Positions 17,109-25,274 of a DNA stretch of 46,238 nt are shown here, piece after piece. Each line of letters starts with the position of its first letter. The stretch's first letter is position 1. Made by a program: the position numbers and the translations under genes. The notes under the pieces were generated by a model. That model had not been told where the DNA came from. It saw nothing but the letters and a program-made list of their open reading frames with translations, and searched no databases. Source of the DNA: Terriglobia bacterium (GTDB taxonomy: Bacteria; Acidobacteriota; Terriglobia; UBA7540); contig JAIQEZ010000024.1 in the NCBI GenBank assembly GCA_020073545.1, forward strand, positions 1 to 46,238. Direction: 5' to 3'.

Positions 17109-17618
17109 ATGCCTGAGAAGCCCTTGGTTGGCATCGTCATGGGCAGCGACACTGACCTGCCCGTCATGGTTGAAACCGCGCAAACCCTGAAGAAATTCGG
17201 CATTGCCTTTGAGCTTGAGATCACTTCCGCGCACCGTTCCCCCGCCCGGACGTCGGAGTACGCACGCACGGCGGTCGAGCGCGGCCTTAAAGTCATTATC
17301 GTCGGCGCGGGCGGAGCGTCGCACCTGGCCGGGGTGATCGCCGCGGAAACCATCCTGCCCGTCGTCGGTGTACCCATGGCCACCACCACGCTCGCGGGAC
17401 TTGACGCGCTGCTCTCCACCGTGCAGATGCCCGCCGGCGTGCCCGTGGCTTGTACGGCGATCGGCAAGCCGGGTGCCATCAACGCCGCCATCTTCGCCGC
17501 GCAGATCATCGCCACGTCCGACGCTGGCATCGCGCAGAAACTGGTCGAGTACAAGGAGCAACTGGCCCGCTCCGTGGCGGAGAAGTCGGAGAAGGTCAAG
17601 CGCGAGTTCAGCATCTAA
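17109..17618 (+). CDS. purE: N5-carboxyaminoimidazole ribonucleotide mutase
   Basis: The 169-residue class I PurE moves the carboxylate of N5-CAIR to C4 in purine synthesis. It shows the phosphate-binding GIVMGSDTDLPVM at the N-terminus, FELEITSAHRSPARTSEYA with the catalytic histidine, VGAGGASHLAGVIAAET and GVPMATTTLAGLDALLSTVQMP. A strong ribosome-binding site (GGGAGGGAAGAGAAG) precedes the ATG. Class I enzymes work with PurK; purK is not in the window. It probably shares the purD transcript. Confidence 0.93.
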   Translation: MPEKPLVGIVMGSDTDLPVMVETAQTLKKFGIAFELEITSAHRSPARTSEYARTAVERGLKVIIVGAGGASHLAGVIAAETILPVVGVPMATTTLAGLDALLSTVQMPAGVPVACTAIGKPGAINAAIFAAQIIATSDAGIAQKLVEYKEQLARSVAEKSEKVKREFSI

Positions 17619-17737
17619 GATCCTACCCGGCGCAATCTCTCTGGACGCCCCGCCTGGATTGTTTCTCACACTGAACCCCTTTTGCGGGTTCCTCAGTTCG
17701 CAGTAGGCTGGGATTCAGTCGTCGGGAAGGAGTCCGT

Positions 17738-18418
17738 GTGTTCATTGGGCACTTCGCAGTCGCGTTGGCCGCGAAAAAGGCTGCGCCTCGCACCTCGCTC
17801 GGCACGCTGGTGATGGCTGCGCAGTTCGCCGACCTCCTCTGGCCGATCTTCCTTCTGCTGGGGGTAGAGCGGGTTGCCATCGCGCCAGGCAATACAGCTT
17901 TCACACCGTTGGATTTCGTTTCCTACCCTTTTTCGCACAGCCTGGTCGCAGACGTCGGCTGGGCCAGCCTTTTCGCGGGTGTTTACAGACTGGTTAAACA
18001 CGACTCGCGCGGCGCTCTCTGCCTGTGGTTCGTGCTGATGAGCCACTGGGTGCTCGATGCGCTCACCCACCGCCCCGACCTGCCGCTCTACCCCGGCAGC
18101 TCGACGTATGTGGGGCTCGGCCTTTGGAACTCGCGGGCCGGAACCCTCCTTGTCGAGGGGGCAATCTTCGCGCTCGGCGTGGTGCTTTATGTCCACGCCA
18201 CGCGGCCGCGCGACCGCGTCGGGATCTACGCGTTCTGGTCGTTCATCGTCCTGCTGGTTCTGATCTACTTCGGGAACCTCTTCGGCCCGCCGCCACCCAG
18301 CGTGAAAGCGATTGCCATCGCTGCCCTGGGCCTCTGGCTTTTTGTTACCTGGGCCTACTGGCTCGACCGCCACCGGCAGCCGCGGTCCTTGCCCGGGAGC
18401 TCGCCGCCACGTCCTTAA
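17738..18418 (+). CDS. Polytopic membrane protein of unknown function (metal-dependent hydrolase-like)
   Basis: A 226-residue protein with about five to six membrane segments. The start MFIGHFAVALAAKK resembles the first helix of the YdjM/DUF457-type membrane-bound hydrolases, which have histidines and aspartates near the membrane face. Here such residues are H5, D32, H48 (FSHSLV), and H102/D106 (SHWVLDALTHRPDLPL). That pattern suggests a metal site, but the family match is weak, and I would call it conserved membrane protein. The start is GTG at 17738 with GGGAAGGAG just upstream. The C-terminal end is short, basic and proline-rich. Confidence 0.7.
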   Translation: MFIGHFAVALAAKKAAPRTSLGTLVMAAQFADLLWPIFLLLGVERVAIAPGNTAFTPLDFVSYPFSHSLVADVGWASLFAGVYRLVKHDSRGALCLWFVLMSHWVLDALTHRPDLPLYPGSSTYVGLGLWNSRAGTLLVEGAIFALGVVLYVHATRPRDRVGIYAFWSFIVLLVLIYFGNLFGPPPPSVKAIAIAALGLWLFVTWAYWLDRHRQPRSLPGSSPPRP

Positions 18419-18596
18419 GACTGCAATAAGGGCCGAACCCTCAGCCCCTGCCGCCCCACCCCCGTTCGCCAGATGGTCGCTGTTCCTTCTGCAAACACCT
18501 CTTGACTCTCCCGGCACGCAACACTATGTTCATGGACAACAGGCTTGCTAAGAGCCCTGCAAATGCGTTGCGCACAATTACGAAAGGTGCTGCGAG

Positions 18597-19691
18597 ATGC
18601 CCAAGCCCTTATCAGCTGTTGACTGTATCGGCCCGGCCTTTGAGCAGACCAAGCGCCAGCTCTTCGTGCCCTTTCGATTCCAGCGCTGGGCACGCCTTGC
18701 CCTCGTCTGCCTGATCACCGGCGAATTCACGGGCGGAGGCGGATTTTCGGGAAATTTCAACTACCCGCACCCGCGCTCCCGTGGCGGCAACTCCTTCCTC
18801 AGCTTCCGGCCATTCGACTGGGGTCATCTTTTCTCCTTCTTACCCTGGATTATTGCCGGCGTCGCCCTTGTGCTCTTATTCATTCTCCTGTGGGTTTACG
18901 TGGCCTCGGTGTACCGCTTCGTGCTCTTCGATTCCGTTCTTCACGATCGCTGCGAGTTGAAAGGGAGCTGGGACCGCTGGGAACCCTATGGTCGAAGCTA
19001 CTTTTTCTGGTGTCTCTGCCTCTTTCTTGCCGTCTGGACCGGGCTGCTCTTGCTGATCGGCGGGCCGATCTTCTTTGCTTGGCGCGCCGGGTTGTTCCAC
19101 CACCCGCGCGAGCACCTCGCCCCACTGATTTTGGGCGGGCTGATGCTCCTCTTTGTTTTGTTTGCGTTCTTTGTGTTGAGCGCGGTCGTCGCCCTGTTCG
19201 CCAAGGATTTCTGCGTGCCCCTCATGGCTCTCGAGAAGCTCGGGGTGCTTGACGCCTGGCGCCGCCTGCTGCCGATGCTGGGGGCGGAGAAGCTGGCCTT
19301 CACAGGCTTTGTGTTGATGAAGATCGTGCTGGCCATGGGCAGCGCCATCATCTTCGGCATCGCCACACTGCTGGCCCTGATCGCCGTGGCGATTCCCCTG
19401 GTGATCGCAGGCGTCGTCCTTTTCTTTGTGGGCAAAGCGGCGGGACTGGCCTGGAACCTCGCCACCATCAGCATCGTGGTTATCTTGGGCGGCATCATCC
19501 TGACAGGCATTCTCTACCTGATTGCACTCCTGAGCACGCCCCCCATGGTGTTTTTCCAGTCTTATGTCCTCCACTTTTTCGGCTCCCGATATCCCACCCT
19601 CGGCACCCTTGTCTTTCCGCCACCGCCTCCTCCCTCCGTTGAGGGACCACCTGCCCTGGAGCCGCCACCCGCACCGGCGCTGGCAGGGTGA
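18597..19691 (+). CDS. Polytopic membrane protein of unknown function
   Basis: The protein has 364 residues. An N-terminal cytosolic part (residues 1-40, ending FRFQRWARLALVCLITGEFTG) leads into at least six membrane helices between residues 85 and 330, several with paired arginine/tryptophan at the ends (GSWDRWEPYGRSYFFW). A soluble loop with LMALEKLGVLDAWRRLLPML separates the two membrane halves; such a loop is common in uncharacterised membrane proteins with a repeated DUF975-like or glycerophosphodiester phosphodiesterase membrane domain. The C-terminus is a proline-rich tail of about 30 residues. No catalytic motif was recognised. It lies in the same direction as purE but 0.9 kb downstream. 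Confidence 0.7.
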   Translation: MPKPLSAVDCIGPAFEQTKRQLFVPFRFQRWARLALVCLITGEFTGGGGFSGNFNYPHPRSRGGNSFLSFRPFDWGHLFSFLPWIIAGVALVLLFILLWVYVASVYRFVLFDSVLHDRCELKGSWDRWEPYGRSYFFWCLCLFLAVWTGLLLLIGGPIFFAWRAGLFHHPREHLAPLILGGLMLLFVLFAFFVLSAVVALFAKDFCVPLMALEKLGVLDAWRRLLPMLGAEKLAFTGFVLMKIVLAMGSAIIFGIATLLALIAVAIPLVIAGVVLFFVGKAAGLAWNLATISIVVILGGIILTGILYLIALLSTPPMVFFQSYVLHFFGSRYPTLGTLVFPPPPPPSVEGPPALEPPPAPALAG

Positions 19692-19734
19692 GAGCCGCTT
19701 TCTGACCCCGCTCGCGAAGGTGGATAGGCTGCGC

Positions 19735-19919
19735 TATAATCTTCTTTCTTTGCATCGATGGGCCGGACTGCGGAAATTGAACCCCGATGGGGTCGGGGTG
19801 AATAGAAGCGGCGGTTTGTCGACTCTGTGCACCGCCCCGTGCACCCCTAATAAGCAACCCTCTCCCCTTGGAGCCTGTCTCAAAACTGGGAATCTAGGGC
19901 TGTAGCGACGCTCGGCCCC
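19735..19919 (+). ncRNA. Candidate structured RNA gene
   Basis: A perfect TATAAT at 19735-19740 precedes about 165 bases that fold well without an open reading frame. The ends pair (GGGCCG near 19760 with CGGCCC at 19913-19918). Inside are the hairpins ACCCCGA-TGGGG-TCGGGGT, GTGCAC-CGCCCC-GTGCAC and CTCC-CCTT-GGAG. The long rod with closing stem, about 160 bases, would fit a 6S-like RNA, but I cannot recognise conserved 6S bases. No good -35 is seen. It is offered as a candidate only. Confidence 0.3.
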
Positions 19920-20060
19920 GATCATCAATTTGGAAAGAGCACGCTAGCGGGGCTCGCCGGCTGCCCCGTCGTGGCGGGGAGTGCCGAAGTATATGGAAAA
20001 TCAAGCCCGACGGTTACAGACCAGGGCTGTCTAAATCAGCGAAAGATTTCCGCATTCCAC

Positions 20061-20103
20061 GCGGCTCTGCCGCCCCGCTGTGCGGAAAGCCTCTGGCTTT
20101 CCG
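20061..20103 (-). terminator. Two tandem hairpins downstream of alr
   Basis: A perfect 9-bp hairpin CGGAAAGCC-TCT-GGCTTTCCG (20083-20103) is next to GCGGC-TCT-GCCGC (20061-20073), both with TCT loops on the plus strand. They lie 50-90 bases after the alr stop codon. No run of T follows, so an intrinsic terminator is not certain; they may protect the mRNA end. Confidence 0.4.
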
Positions 20104-20153
20104 GCCAAACGCGCCTCTTTGCTCATCCTCCGCGCAGGGTGGCCGTGCGGGGA

Positions 20154-21305
20154 TCATTCCACGTAAATCCGCGGCACGCGTTTGCCGATGGAGCAGAGGA
20201 CTTCGTAGGGGACGGTATCCAGCAGTTGGGCGATTTCGATGGCGGTGATCGAGCAGTGGTCCGACTGGCCCATCAAGATGACTTCATCACCGATGTTCGT
20301 TCCGGAAATGTCCGTGACGTCCAGGAGCGACAGGTCCATGCTGATGCTGCCGACGATGCGCGCGCGCCGTCCGCGCACGATGGCGTAACCGCGGTTGGAG
20401 AGCGCGTGGCTCAGGCCATCCGCGTAACCGACAGGCACCGTGGCGATGCGCGAGGGCCGGCGCGTGTAAAACGCCGCGCCATAGCCCAGCGGCGTGCCGC
20501 TGGGAACATCTTTCATATAAACGATGCGGGACTTGAATGTGAGGACGGGTTCGAATTCGGGGATTTTGGGAAGCTCCTGGCCAGGCGGCACGACCAGCGG
20601 CACACCGTAACCATAGACCAATCCGCCGATGCGCACCAGGTTTTCCGGGAAGTTCCGGCCAGCCAGCAGGGCCGCGCTGTTCGAGACGTGAACCCATTCC
20701 GGCTCGACCTGCAACCGGCGCAGTTGCTCGAGCGCGGTTGCGAAGTGCTGCGCCTGGTCGTCCGTCTGCGAGGCCACCAGATCTTCCGCCGACGCCAAGT
20801 GGGTGAAGAGCCCTTTGAGTTGTAGCCCCTCGAGCTCGCGGTAATGTTCGACGAAAGCCACGACGCGGTCGTGCGGCAGGCCCAGCCGTCCCAGTCCCGA
20901 ATCCACCTTCAAGTGGAACTCGATCGGCCGGCCGTAGCGACGCGCGCATTCGGCATATGTATCGAGCCGCATTGTGGAGGAAATCGACGGCGTCAACCGG
21001 TATTCGATCAGGTGGGCCGGGTCGCTCATGTAGAGCCCGCCCAGCAGCAGCACGGGCTGCTGGATTCCTGCCGCGCGCAACTCCAGGGCTTCCTCGACGG
21101 TGGCCACGCCGAACCAGTCCACGCCGCACTCGGCGAGACACTTGGCGACCGGTACGGCGCCGTGGCCGTAGGCATCGGCCTTGATCACGGCCATCACTTT
21201 CCGCGCGCCGGCCAGCTCCCGAATGCGCTGGACATTACGGCGCAGTTTGGAGAGCGAAATCTCCACCCAAGTCGGACGCAGGAGTTTGTCAGTCGGAGGA
21301 TTCAC
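20154..21305 (-). CDS. alr: Alanine racemase
   Basis: A fold-type III PLP enzyme of 383 residues that makes D-alanine for peptidoglycan. The cofactor lysine is K42 in MAVIKADAYGHGAVP. Others: FHLKVDSGLGRLG, VHVSNSAALL, GYGAAFYTRRPSRIATVPVGYADG with the second catalytic tyrosine region in the C-terminal domain, and VGSISMDLSLLDVTD with the conserved methionine. The start is GTG at 21305. dnaB precedes it by 53 bases in the same direction, and the two are probably co-transcribed, as in many bacteria. Confidence 0.95.
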   Translation of the reverse strand: MNPPTDKLLRPTWVEISLSKLRRNVQRIRELAGARKVMAVIKADAYGHGAVPVAKCLAECGVDWFGVATVEEALELRAAGIQQPVLLLGGLYMSDPAHLIEYRLTPSISSTMRLDTYAECARRYGRPIEFHLKVDSGLGRLGLPHDRVVAFVEHYRELEGLQLKGLFTHLASAEDLVASQTDDQAQHFATALEQLRRLQVEPEWVHVSNSAALLAGRNFPENLVRIGGLVYGYGVPLVVPPGQELPKIPEFEPVLTFKSRIVYMKDVPSGTPLGYGAAFYTRRPSRIATVPVGYADGLSHALSNRGYAIVRGRRARIVGSISMDLSLLDVTDISGTNIGDEVILMGQSDHCSITAIEIAQLLDTVPYEVLCSIGKRVPRIYVE

Positions 21306-21358
21306 GAGATCTATATTATCCAGATGGGGGCGCCACTCAAGTCAGCCGTGAGCGGTGC

Positions 21359-22738
21359 TCAGGCGTAAGCCTCACCGTCCTCGCGCGCCTTGTTTTCAAA
21401 CTTCGCATAAGGCTTCAAGAAGACGACTGGCACTTCTCCCGTCGGCCCGTTGCGTTGCTTGCCGATAATCAGCCGGGTTTCCATGCCGCCGTGTGCGAAC
21501 TCTTCCTCACCCTCCTGTGCTTCGGCAGCTTTGCGTTCCCGGAAGATGAAAATGACCACGTCGGCGTCCTGCTCGATGGAACCGGATTCGCGCAGGTCGG
21601 AGAGTTGCGGGCGCTGGCCGGGCCGCTGCTCCGGCGCCCGGCTTAATTGCGAGAGCGCCAGGACGGGAACCTTCAGCTCTTTGGCGATGCTCTTCAGGCT
21701 GCGCGAAATGTAACTGACTTCCTGGGTGCGGTTCTCGAAGCGGCCCTGGCCCGAAACGAGCTGGAGATAATCCACAATGAGCAGGTCGAGTCCTTTCTCC
21801 GCTTTCAGCCGCCGGGCCTTGGCGCGAATCTGCATGATGCTCAGCGCCGGCGTGTCCTCGATGTAAAGCGGCGCCTCTGACAGCCTGCCCAAGGCCTCGG
21901 TCATCTTCTTCCAGTCCTCGCGGTTGGAGAAACCGGTGCGCAACTTGTGGCTGTCGATGCGCGCCTCCGAGCAAAGCAGGCGGATGACCAGGGATTCCTT
22001 GCTCATTTCCAGGGAGAAAAGTCCCACGATTTTGCGGCTCTCGATGGCCGCGTGGGCTGCGATGTTGAGCGCCAGCGCGGTCTTGCCCAGGGAAGGGCGG
22101 CCCGCGATCACAATCAGCTCGCCGGCCTGCAGCCCGGACGTCATGTTGTCGAGGTCCACGAAACCCGTCTCAACGCCCGTCACCCGTTGGCCGCGGTCGA
22201 ACAAGACATCGATTTTTCCGAAGCTGGTCTTGACGATCTCGCGGATGTTCGCGAACCCTGAGGGCACGCGCTGCTCGGCGATGTCGAAGACCTGGCTCTG
22301 CGCCAAGTCGATCAGCGTCTCGGGGTCGTCGGTGCCTTCCAGGCAACGCGAGATCACGTTGTTCGACGCATTGATCAAGCGCCGGATTGTCGATTTCTCT
22401 TTGACGATGCGGCAGTATTCCCCCATCGCCGCCGTGGTGCCGATGGGAACGCCGTCCGTAAGCGCCGCGAGATAAGCCGCACCGCCGGATTTTTCGAGCA
22501 AGCTGTCTTTGGAAAGTTCTTCGGAGAGCGTTACCAGATCGATGGTACGGTTCTTCTCCGAAAGCTCGACCATCTTTTCGAACGTGAGCCGATGTGCATC
22601 GGAGAAGAAATCGTCCTTACCCAGGATTTCAAGGGCGGAGTTGAGGGCGCCGTTGTCGAGCAGGACCGAGCCCAGCAGGGCGCGTTCCGCTTCGAGGTTG
22701 TGAGGAACAGTTCGGTCGCTGGCGGTTGCGGTCGGCAT
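21359..22738 (-). CDS. dnaB: Replicative DNA helicase
   Basis: DnaB is the hexameric 5'-3' helicase at the replication fork. The 459 residues contain the N-terminal helical domain (VPHNLEAERALLGSVLLDN) and the RecA-type domain: Walker A GRPSLGKT (213-220), LFSLEMSKESLVIRLLCSEA, the DnaB signature LLIVDYLQLVSG, and SQLSRAPEQRPGQRPQLSDLRESGSIEQDADVV split over the arginine-finger region. No intein is present. The gene follows a 527-base spacer after bL9, longer than usual for this gene pair. Spacer holds DnaA-box-like sites (see there). Confidence 0.96.
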   Translation of the reverse strand: MPTATASDRTVPHNLEAERALLGSVLLDNGALNSALEILGKDDFFSDAHRLTFEKMVELSEKNRTIDLVTLSEELSKDSLLEKSGGAAYLAALTDGVPIGTTAAMGEYCRIVKEKSTIRRLINASNNVISRCLEGTDDPETLIDLAQSQVFDIAEQRVPSGFANIREIVKTSFGKIDVLFDRGQRVTGVETGFVDLDNMTSGLQAGELIVIAGRPSLGKTALALNIAAHAAIESRKIVGLFSLEMSKESLVIRLLCSEARIDSHKLRTGFSNREDWKKMTEALGRLSEAPLYIEDTPALSIMQIRAKARRLKAEKGLDLLIVDYLQLVSGQGRFENRTQEVSYISRSLKSIAKELKVPVLALSQLSRAPEQRPGQRPQLSDLRESGSIEQDADVVIFIFRERKAAEAQEGEEEFAHGGMETRLIIGKQRNGPTGEVPVVFLKPYAKFENKAREDGEAYA

Positions 22739-23265
22739 CGGCCTATTCTCAATTTTATATCAACTTGCTGCGTTCTCGCGACGGTTTGCTGCAGCTCCTG
22801 ATCTCCGGGAACGCCCGGCCAAGACCCCGGCAGCACCAAGCGTGAAGAGAACCTGAAGATCCTTTGCAGTGCACTTGACGACCCAAGTGCGCGCACGAGC
22901 GGCCCGCCTGGCCACCTCGGCTGCCGCGGTCTCTTGACACTTGCCTCTCGACAGTTGACTGCGCAGTGTCTCGCATCTCTCGCAGCGTGTACAGTCGAAG
23001 GACGTTCTCCCTTGCGGATATCCTGTGAAAAAGTCGCAAAAGATGTGGAGAAGTTAGCCCTGCCTGTGGATATTTCCTGCTGCCAGCGGAGGGGGCCAAA
23101 ATGCCAGATGGTTGGAGGGCATTACGCAATGACCCTTCAATTCGGCTGGGAAGCGACCCTTCACCCGTCCCGACAAGTCGGGACGCTCTCTCCAAGGGGG
23201 CGAGGGCAGTAAACGCGAACAAGTCCCGCCACGCCGGCGCCGCGGGCAAAGCGGAGCGGGCGCGG
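22739..23265. other. Spacer between rplI and dnaB with DnaA-box-like sites and a repeat
   Basis: No convincing gene in 527 bases. An AT-richer patch at 23024-23073 has three sites resembling DnaA boxes on one strand: TGTGAAAAA (23024), TGTGGAGAA (23044) and TGTGGATAT (23065); the last two differ from the consensus complement TGTGGATAA by one base. A repeat lies at 23157-23210. Open frames through this region are arginine- and serine-rich and judged non-coding. Confidence 0.5.
23157..23210. repeat. Intergenic copy of the CCCTCACCC...GGGCGAGGG repeat
   Basis: It reads CCCTTCACCCGT, a hairpin CCCGAC-AA-GTCGGG, CTCTCTCC and AGGGGGCGAGGG. The ends match the mnmG insertion at 11313-11408 and the inner hairpin resembles CCCCGAC-AG-GTCGGGG in the other mnmG insertion (12609-12707). 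Confidence 0.6.
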
Positions 23266-23847
23266 CTATTCCTTTTCCGGCTCGGCGTCAGCAGCAGGAG
23301 CCTCTGCGGGCGCGGCCGGAGTTTCCTTGGCCGGGGCGGGCGGCGCCTCGGCTGCGGCCTTGGCCCTAGCTTCCGCGGCAGCCTGGATCTTAGCCTTGGA
23401 TTCCGCGTCGGGCTCGACGAGGACCTTGACGCTCGCTGTCACTTCGCGGTGGAGTTTAACCGGGACGCCGTACTCGCCTAGCACCTTGATGGGCGTGGGG
23501 AGATGGATCTTCCGTTTGTCGATGTGGTAGCCTTGGGCCACGAGCTTTTCCGCGATGTCCAGCGAGGTGACGGAGCCGAAGAGGTTTCCTCTCTCGCCCG
23601 CCTTGCGGATCACGGTGACGCTAACGCCCTCGAGCAGCGTGCTGAGATCGGCGGCGTCGGCTTTCTCCTTGGCCTCGAGCTTGAGGAAGCGGACGCGTTG
23701 CTGGTCCACCCACTTGCGGTTCTGCGGCGTGGCCGCGACCGCCAGTTTCTTGGGCAGCAGGTAGTTGCGCCCGTAGCCATCGGCCACTTTCACGACTTGG
23801 CCGCGCGTTCCAATTTTATCAATGTTTTCCAGAAGGATAACGTCCAT
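23266..23847 (-). CDS. rplI: Ribosomal protein bL9 with an Ala/Pro/Glu tail
   Basis: bL9 binds 23S rRNA at the base of the L1 stalk. The N-terminal domain (MDVILLENIDKIGTRGQVV and VADGYGRNYLLPKKLAVAAT) and the C-terminal domain (HIDKRKIHLPTPIKVLGEYGVPVKLH) are normal and end near residue 150. A further 40 or so residues of alanine, proline and glutamate follow, so the protein is 193 residues against about 150. The tail is likely disordered. It is the third gene of bS6-bS18-bL9. Confidence 0.95.
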   Translation of the reverse strand: MDVILLENIDKIGTRGQVVKVADGYGRNYLLPKKLAVAATPQNRKWVDQQRVRFLKLEAKEKADAADLSTLLEGVSVTVIRKAGERGNLFGSVTSLDIAEKLVAQGYHIDKRKIHLPTPIKVLGEYGVPVKLHREVTASVKVLVEPDAESKAKIQAAAEARAKAAAEAPPAPAKETPAAPAEAPAADAEPEKE

Positions 23848-23947
23848 GCTGAAACTCCCTGAATCGAAATGGCACGCCGGCGAGCGGGGCGGTCCGGCAC
23901 GGACCTTCCCGGAACCCTGCCCGGCTAGGGCGGCGCGCCGCTGACGT

Positions 23948-24247
23948 TCAGATTCCCGCCGCGAACGGCAGCAGCGCGATATTCCGGGCGCGCTTGATGG
24001 CTTCCGTCAGCGCGCGCTGGTGCGTGGAGCAGGTGCCGGTCAGGCGTCGCGGCAGGATCTTGCCGCGTTCCGCGATGAACTCGCTGACCAGCCGCGCGTC
24101 TTTGTAGTCGATTACGTCGATTTTTTCTTCGCAGAACTTACAGACCTTGCGCCGGCGGAAGTATTGCCTCCTGCCACCGCCGGATCCTTCCCGCCGGGGC
24201 GGACGCTCGCCGGGGGGCGCGTTTTCCCTGGGAACAGCCATGGTCAT
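23948..24247 (-). CDS. rpsR: Ribosomal protein bS18
   Basis: bS18 is a small-subunit protein that pairs with bS6 on 16S rRNA. The core [19 protein letters not shown] to [20 protein letters not shown] is typical, and it keeps the cysteines of the zinc-type form (CKFC, and TCSTHQ later). The 30-residue N-terminal extension rich in arginine and glycine is common. Of the two close ATG codons, 24247 has AGGAG four bases before it. The gap to bS6 is eight bases. Confidence 0.95.
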   Translation of the reverse strand: MTMAVPRENAPPGERPPRREGSGGGRRQYFRRRKVCKFCEEKIDVIDYKDARLVSEFIAERGKILPRRLTGTCSTHQRALTEAIKRARNIALLPFAAGI

Positions 24248-24255
24248 TTACTCCT

Positions 24256-24663
24256 TTAGGCCGGCGCGGTCTCCGCGGGGGCCGGGGGCGCCACGGGCGC
24301 TGAAGCGGGCTTGCTCCGGCGGCGCTTGGCTTCCTGCTTGGCCCGCAGAGCCTTGAATTTCTCCGCGCGCTTCAGAATTTCGTCTGTGCATACGGTGAGG
24401 TACTTGATCACCGTGTCGGTCACCTTGAGACGGCGCTCAAATTCCCTGACCGTGTCTCCGGTACCTTGCACGTTGAAGAGGACGTAGAAGCCCTCGCGCT
24501 GCCTGCGGACGTGGTAAGCCAGCCGGCGGCGGCCCATCTTTTCGACCTTCTCCACTTTACCGCCTGCCGAAGCGACCACGCCCTCCATTTGCGTGATGAG
24601 CTTTTGGATCTCTTCGTCGGCCACATCGGGCCGGACAATGAAAATCATCTCGTAATTACGCAT
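24256..24663 (-). CDS. rpsF: Ribosomal protein bS6
   Basis: bS6 has 135 residues; the fold spans residues 1-95 (MRNYEMIFIVRPDVADEE, GRRRLAYHVRRQREGFYVLF and VTDTVIKYLTV). A tail of about 30 residues that is lysine/arginine-rich and then alanine/proline-rich follows. It starts six bases after the pth stop, so pth and rpsF are clearly in one transcript, the order found in many bacteria. Confidence 0.95.
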   Translation of the reverse strand: MRNYEMIFIVRPDVADEEIQKLITQMEGVVASAGGKVEKVEKMGRRRLAYHVRRQREGFYVLFNVQGTGDTVREFERRLKVTDTVIKYLTVCTDEILKRAEKFKALRAKQEAKRRRSKPASAPVAPPAPAETAPA

Positions 24664-24669
24664 AGGACC

Positions 24670-25251
24670 TCACGACTTTGGGGATGAAACCCTTCGGTTG
24701 AAGCGGTTCATCGCCGTTTGCACGCCTTCCGAAAGAACCACGCGGACGGCCTCGCCGGCCTGGTCGAGCATCTCCCCCACGGACGCCATCTCCGCCGGAG
24801 GGAACGGCCCCAGGAGGTAGGAAACGTAATCCTCCATCTGGCGGTCCGGCCGCGCGCCCATTCGCAGCCGCGCAAAATCATCGTCTTCCAGGGCGCCGAT
24901 GATGGACTTCAAACCGTTATGCCCACCGGCGCTGCCCCGCGGGCGGATGCGCAGCATGCCCAGCGGGAGTTCAATCTCATCGACCAGCACCAGCAGGTCG
25001 CGCGTCGCCAGCTCGTAGTTACGGAGCAACCGCTCCACCGCCAGGCCACTCAGGTTCATGTAGGTCTGCGGCTTGGCGAGCACCACGCGGACGCCTGCCA
25101 GCTCGGTGGAAACCGTCAGCGCCTGCGCTTCGCGGCGCGCCAGTTCCACGCCGCACCTGTCGGCCAAGCGGTCGATCGCCATGAACCCCAAGTTGTGGGG
25201 CGTCCGGTGGTACTCGTAGCCGGGGTTCCCCAAACCGACGATCAGCTTCAC
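24670..25251 (-). CDS. pth: Peptidyl-tRNA hydrolase
   Basis: The 193-residue enzyme frees tRNA from drop-off peptidyl-tRNA. Motifs are KLIVGLGNPGYEYHRTPHNLG with the catalytic histidine H19, VVLAKPQTYMNLSG, LVLVDEIELPLGMLRIRPRG with the catalytic aspartate region, and GSAGGHNGLKSIIGAL. The frame remains open 107 codons further upstream, but that part overlaps bL25 and is low-complexity, so GTG at 25251 was taken as the start, at the homology boundary. It lies 23 bases after the bL25 stop. Confidence 0.95.
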   Translation of the reverse strand: MKLIVGLGNPGYEYHRTPHNLGFMAIDRLADRCGVELARREAQALTVSTELAGVRVVLAKPQTYMNLSGLAVERLLRNYELATRDLLVLVDEIELPLGMLRIRPRGSAGGHNGLKSIIGALEDDDFARLRMGARPDRQMEDYVSYLLGPFPPAEMASVGEMLDQAGEAVRVVLSEGVQTAMNRFNRRVSSPKS

Positions 25252-25274
25252 TCGAAACCCGCAACGGCCAGGTG

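Larger units (their letters stand above)
19692..20153. other. Intergenic region between a membrane protein gene and alr
   Basis: It contains the candidate RNA at 19735-19919 and the hairpins at 20061-20103. Between them (19940-20040) is GC-rich sequence with GGGGCTCGCCGGCTGCCCC-like pairing. No protein gene is supported. Confidence 0.6.

Noticed and set aside
22755-23249. Open frame of 164 codons upstream of dnaB (minus strand)
   Set aside because: Serine/arginine-rich composition, includes translated repeat, no family match and no ribosome-binding site.
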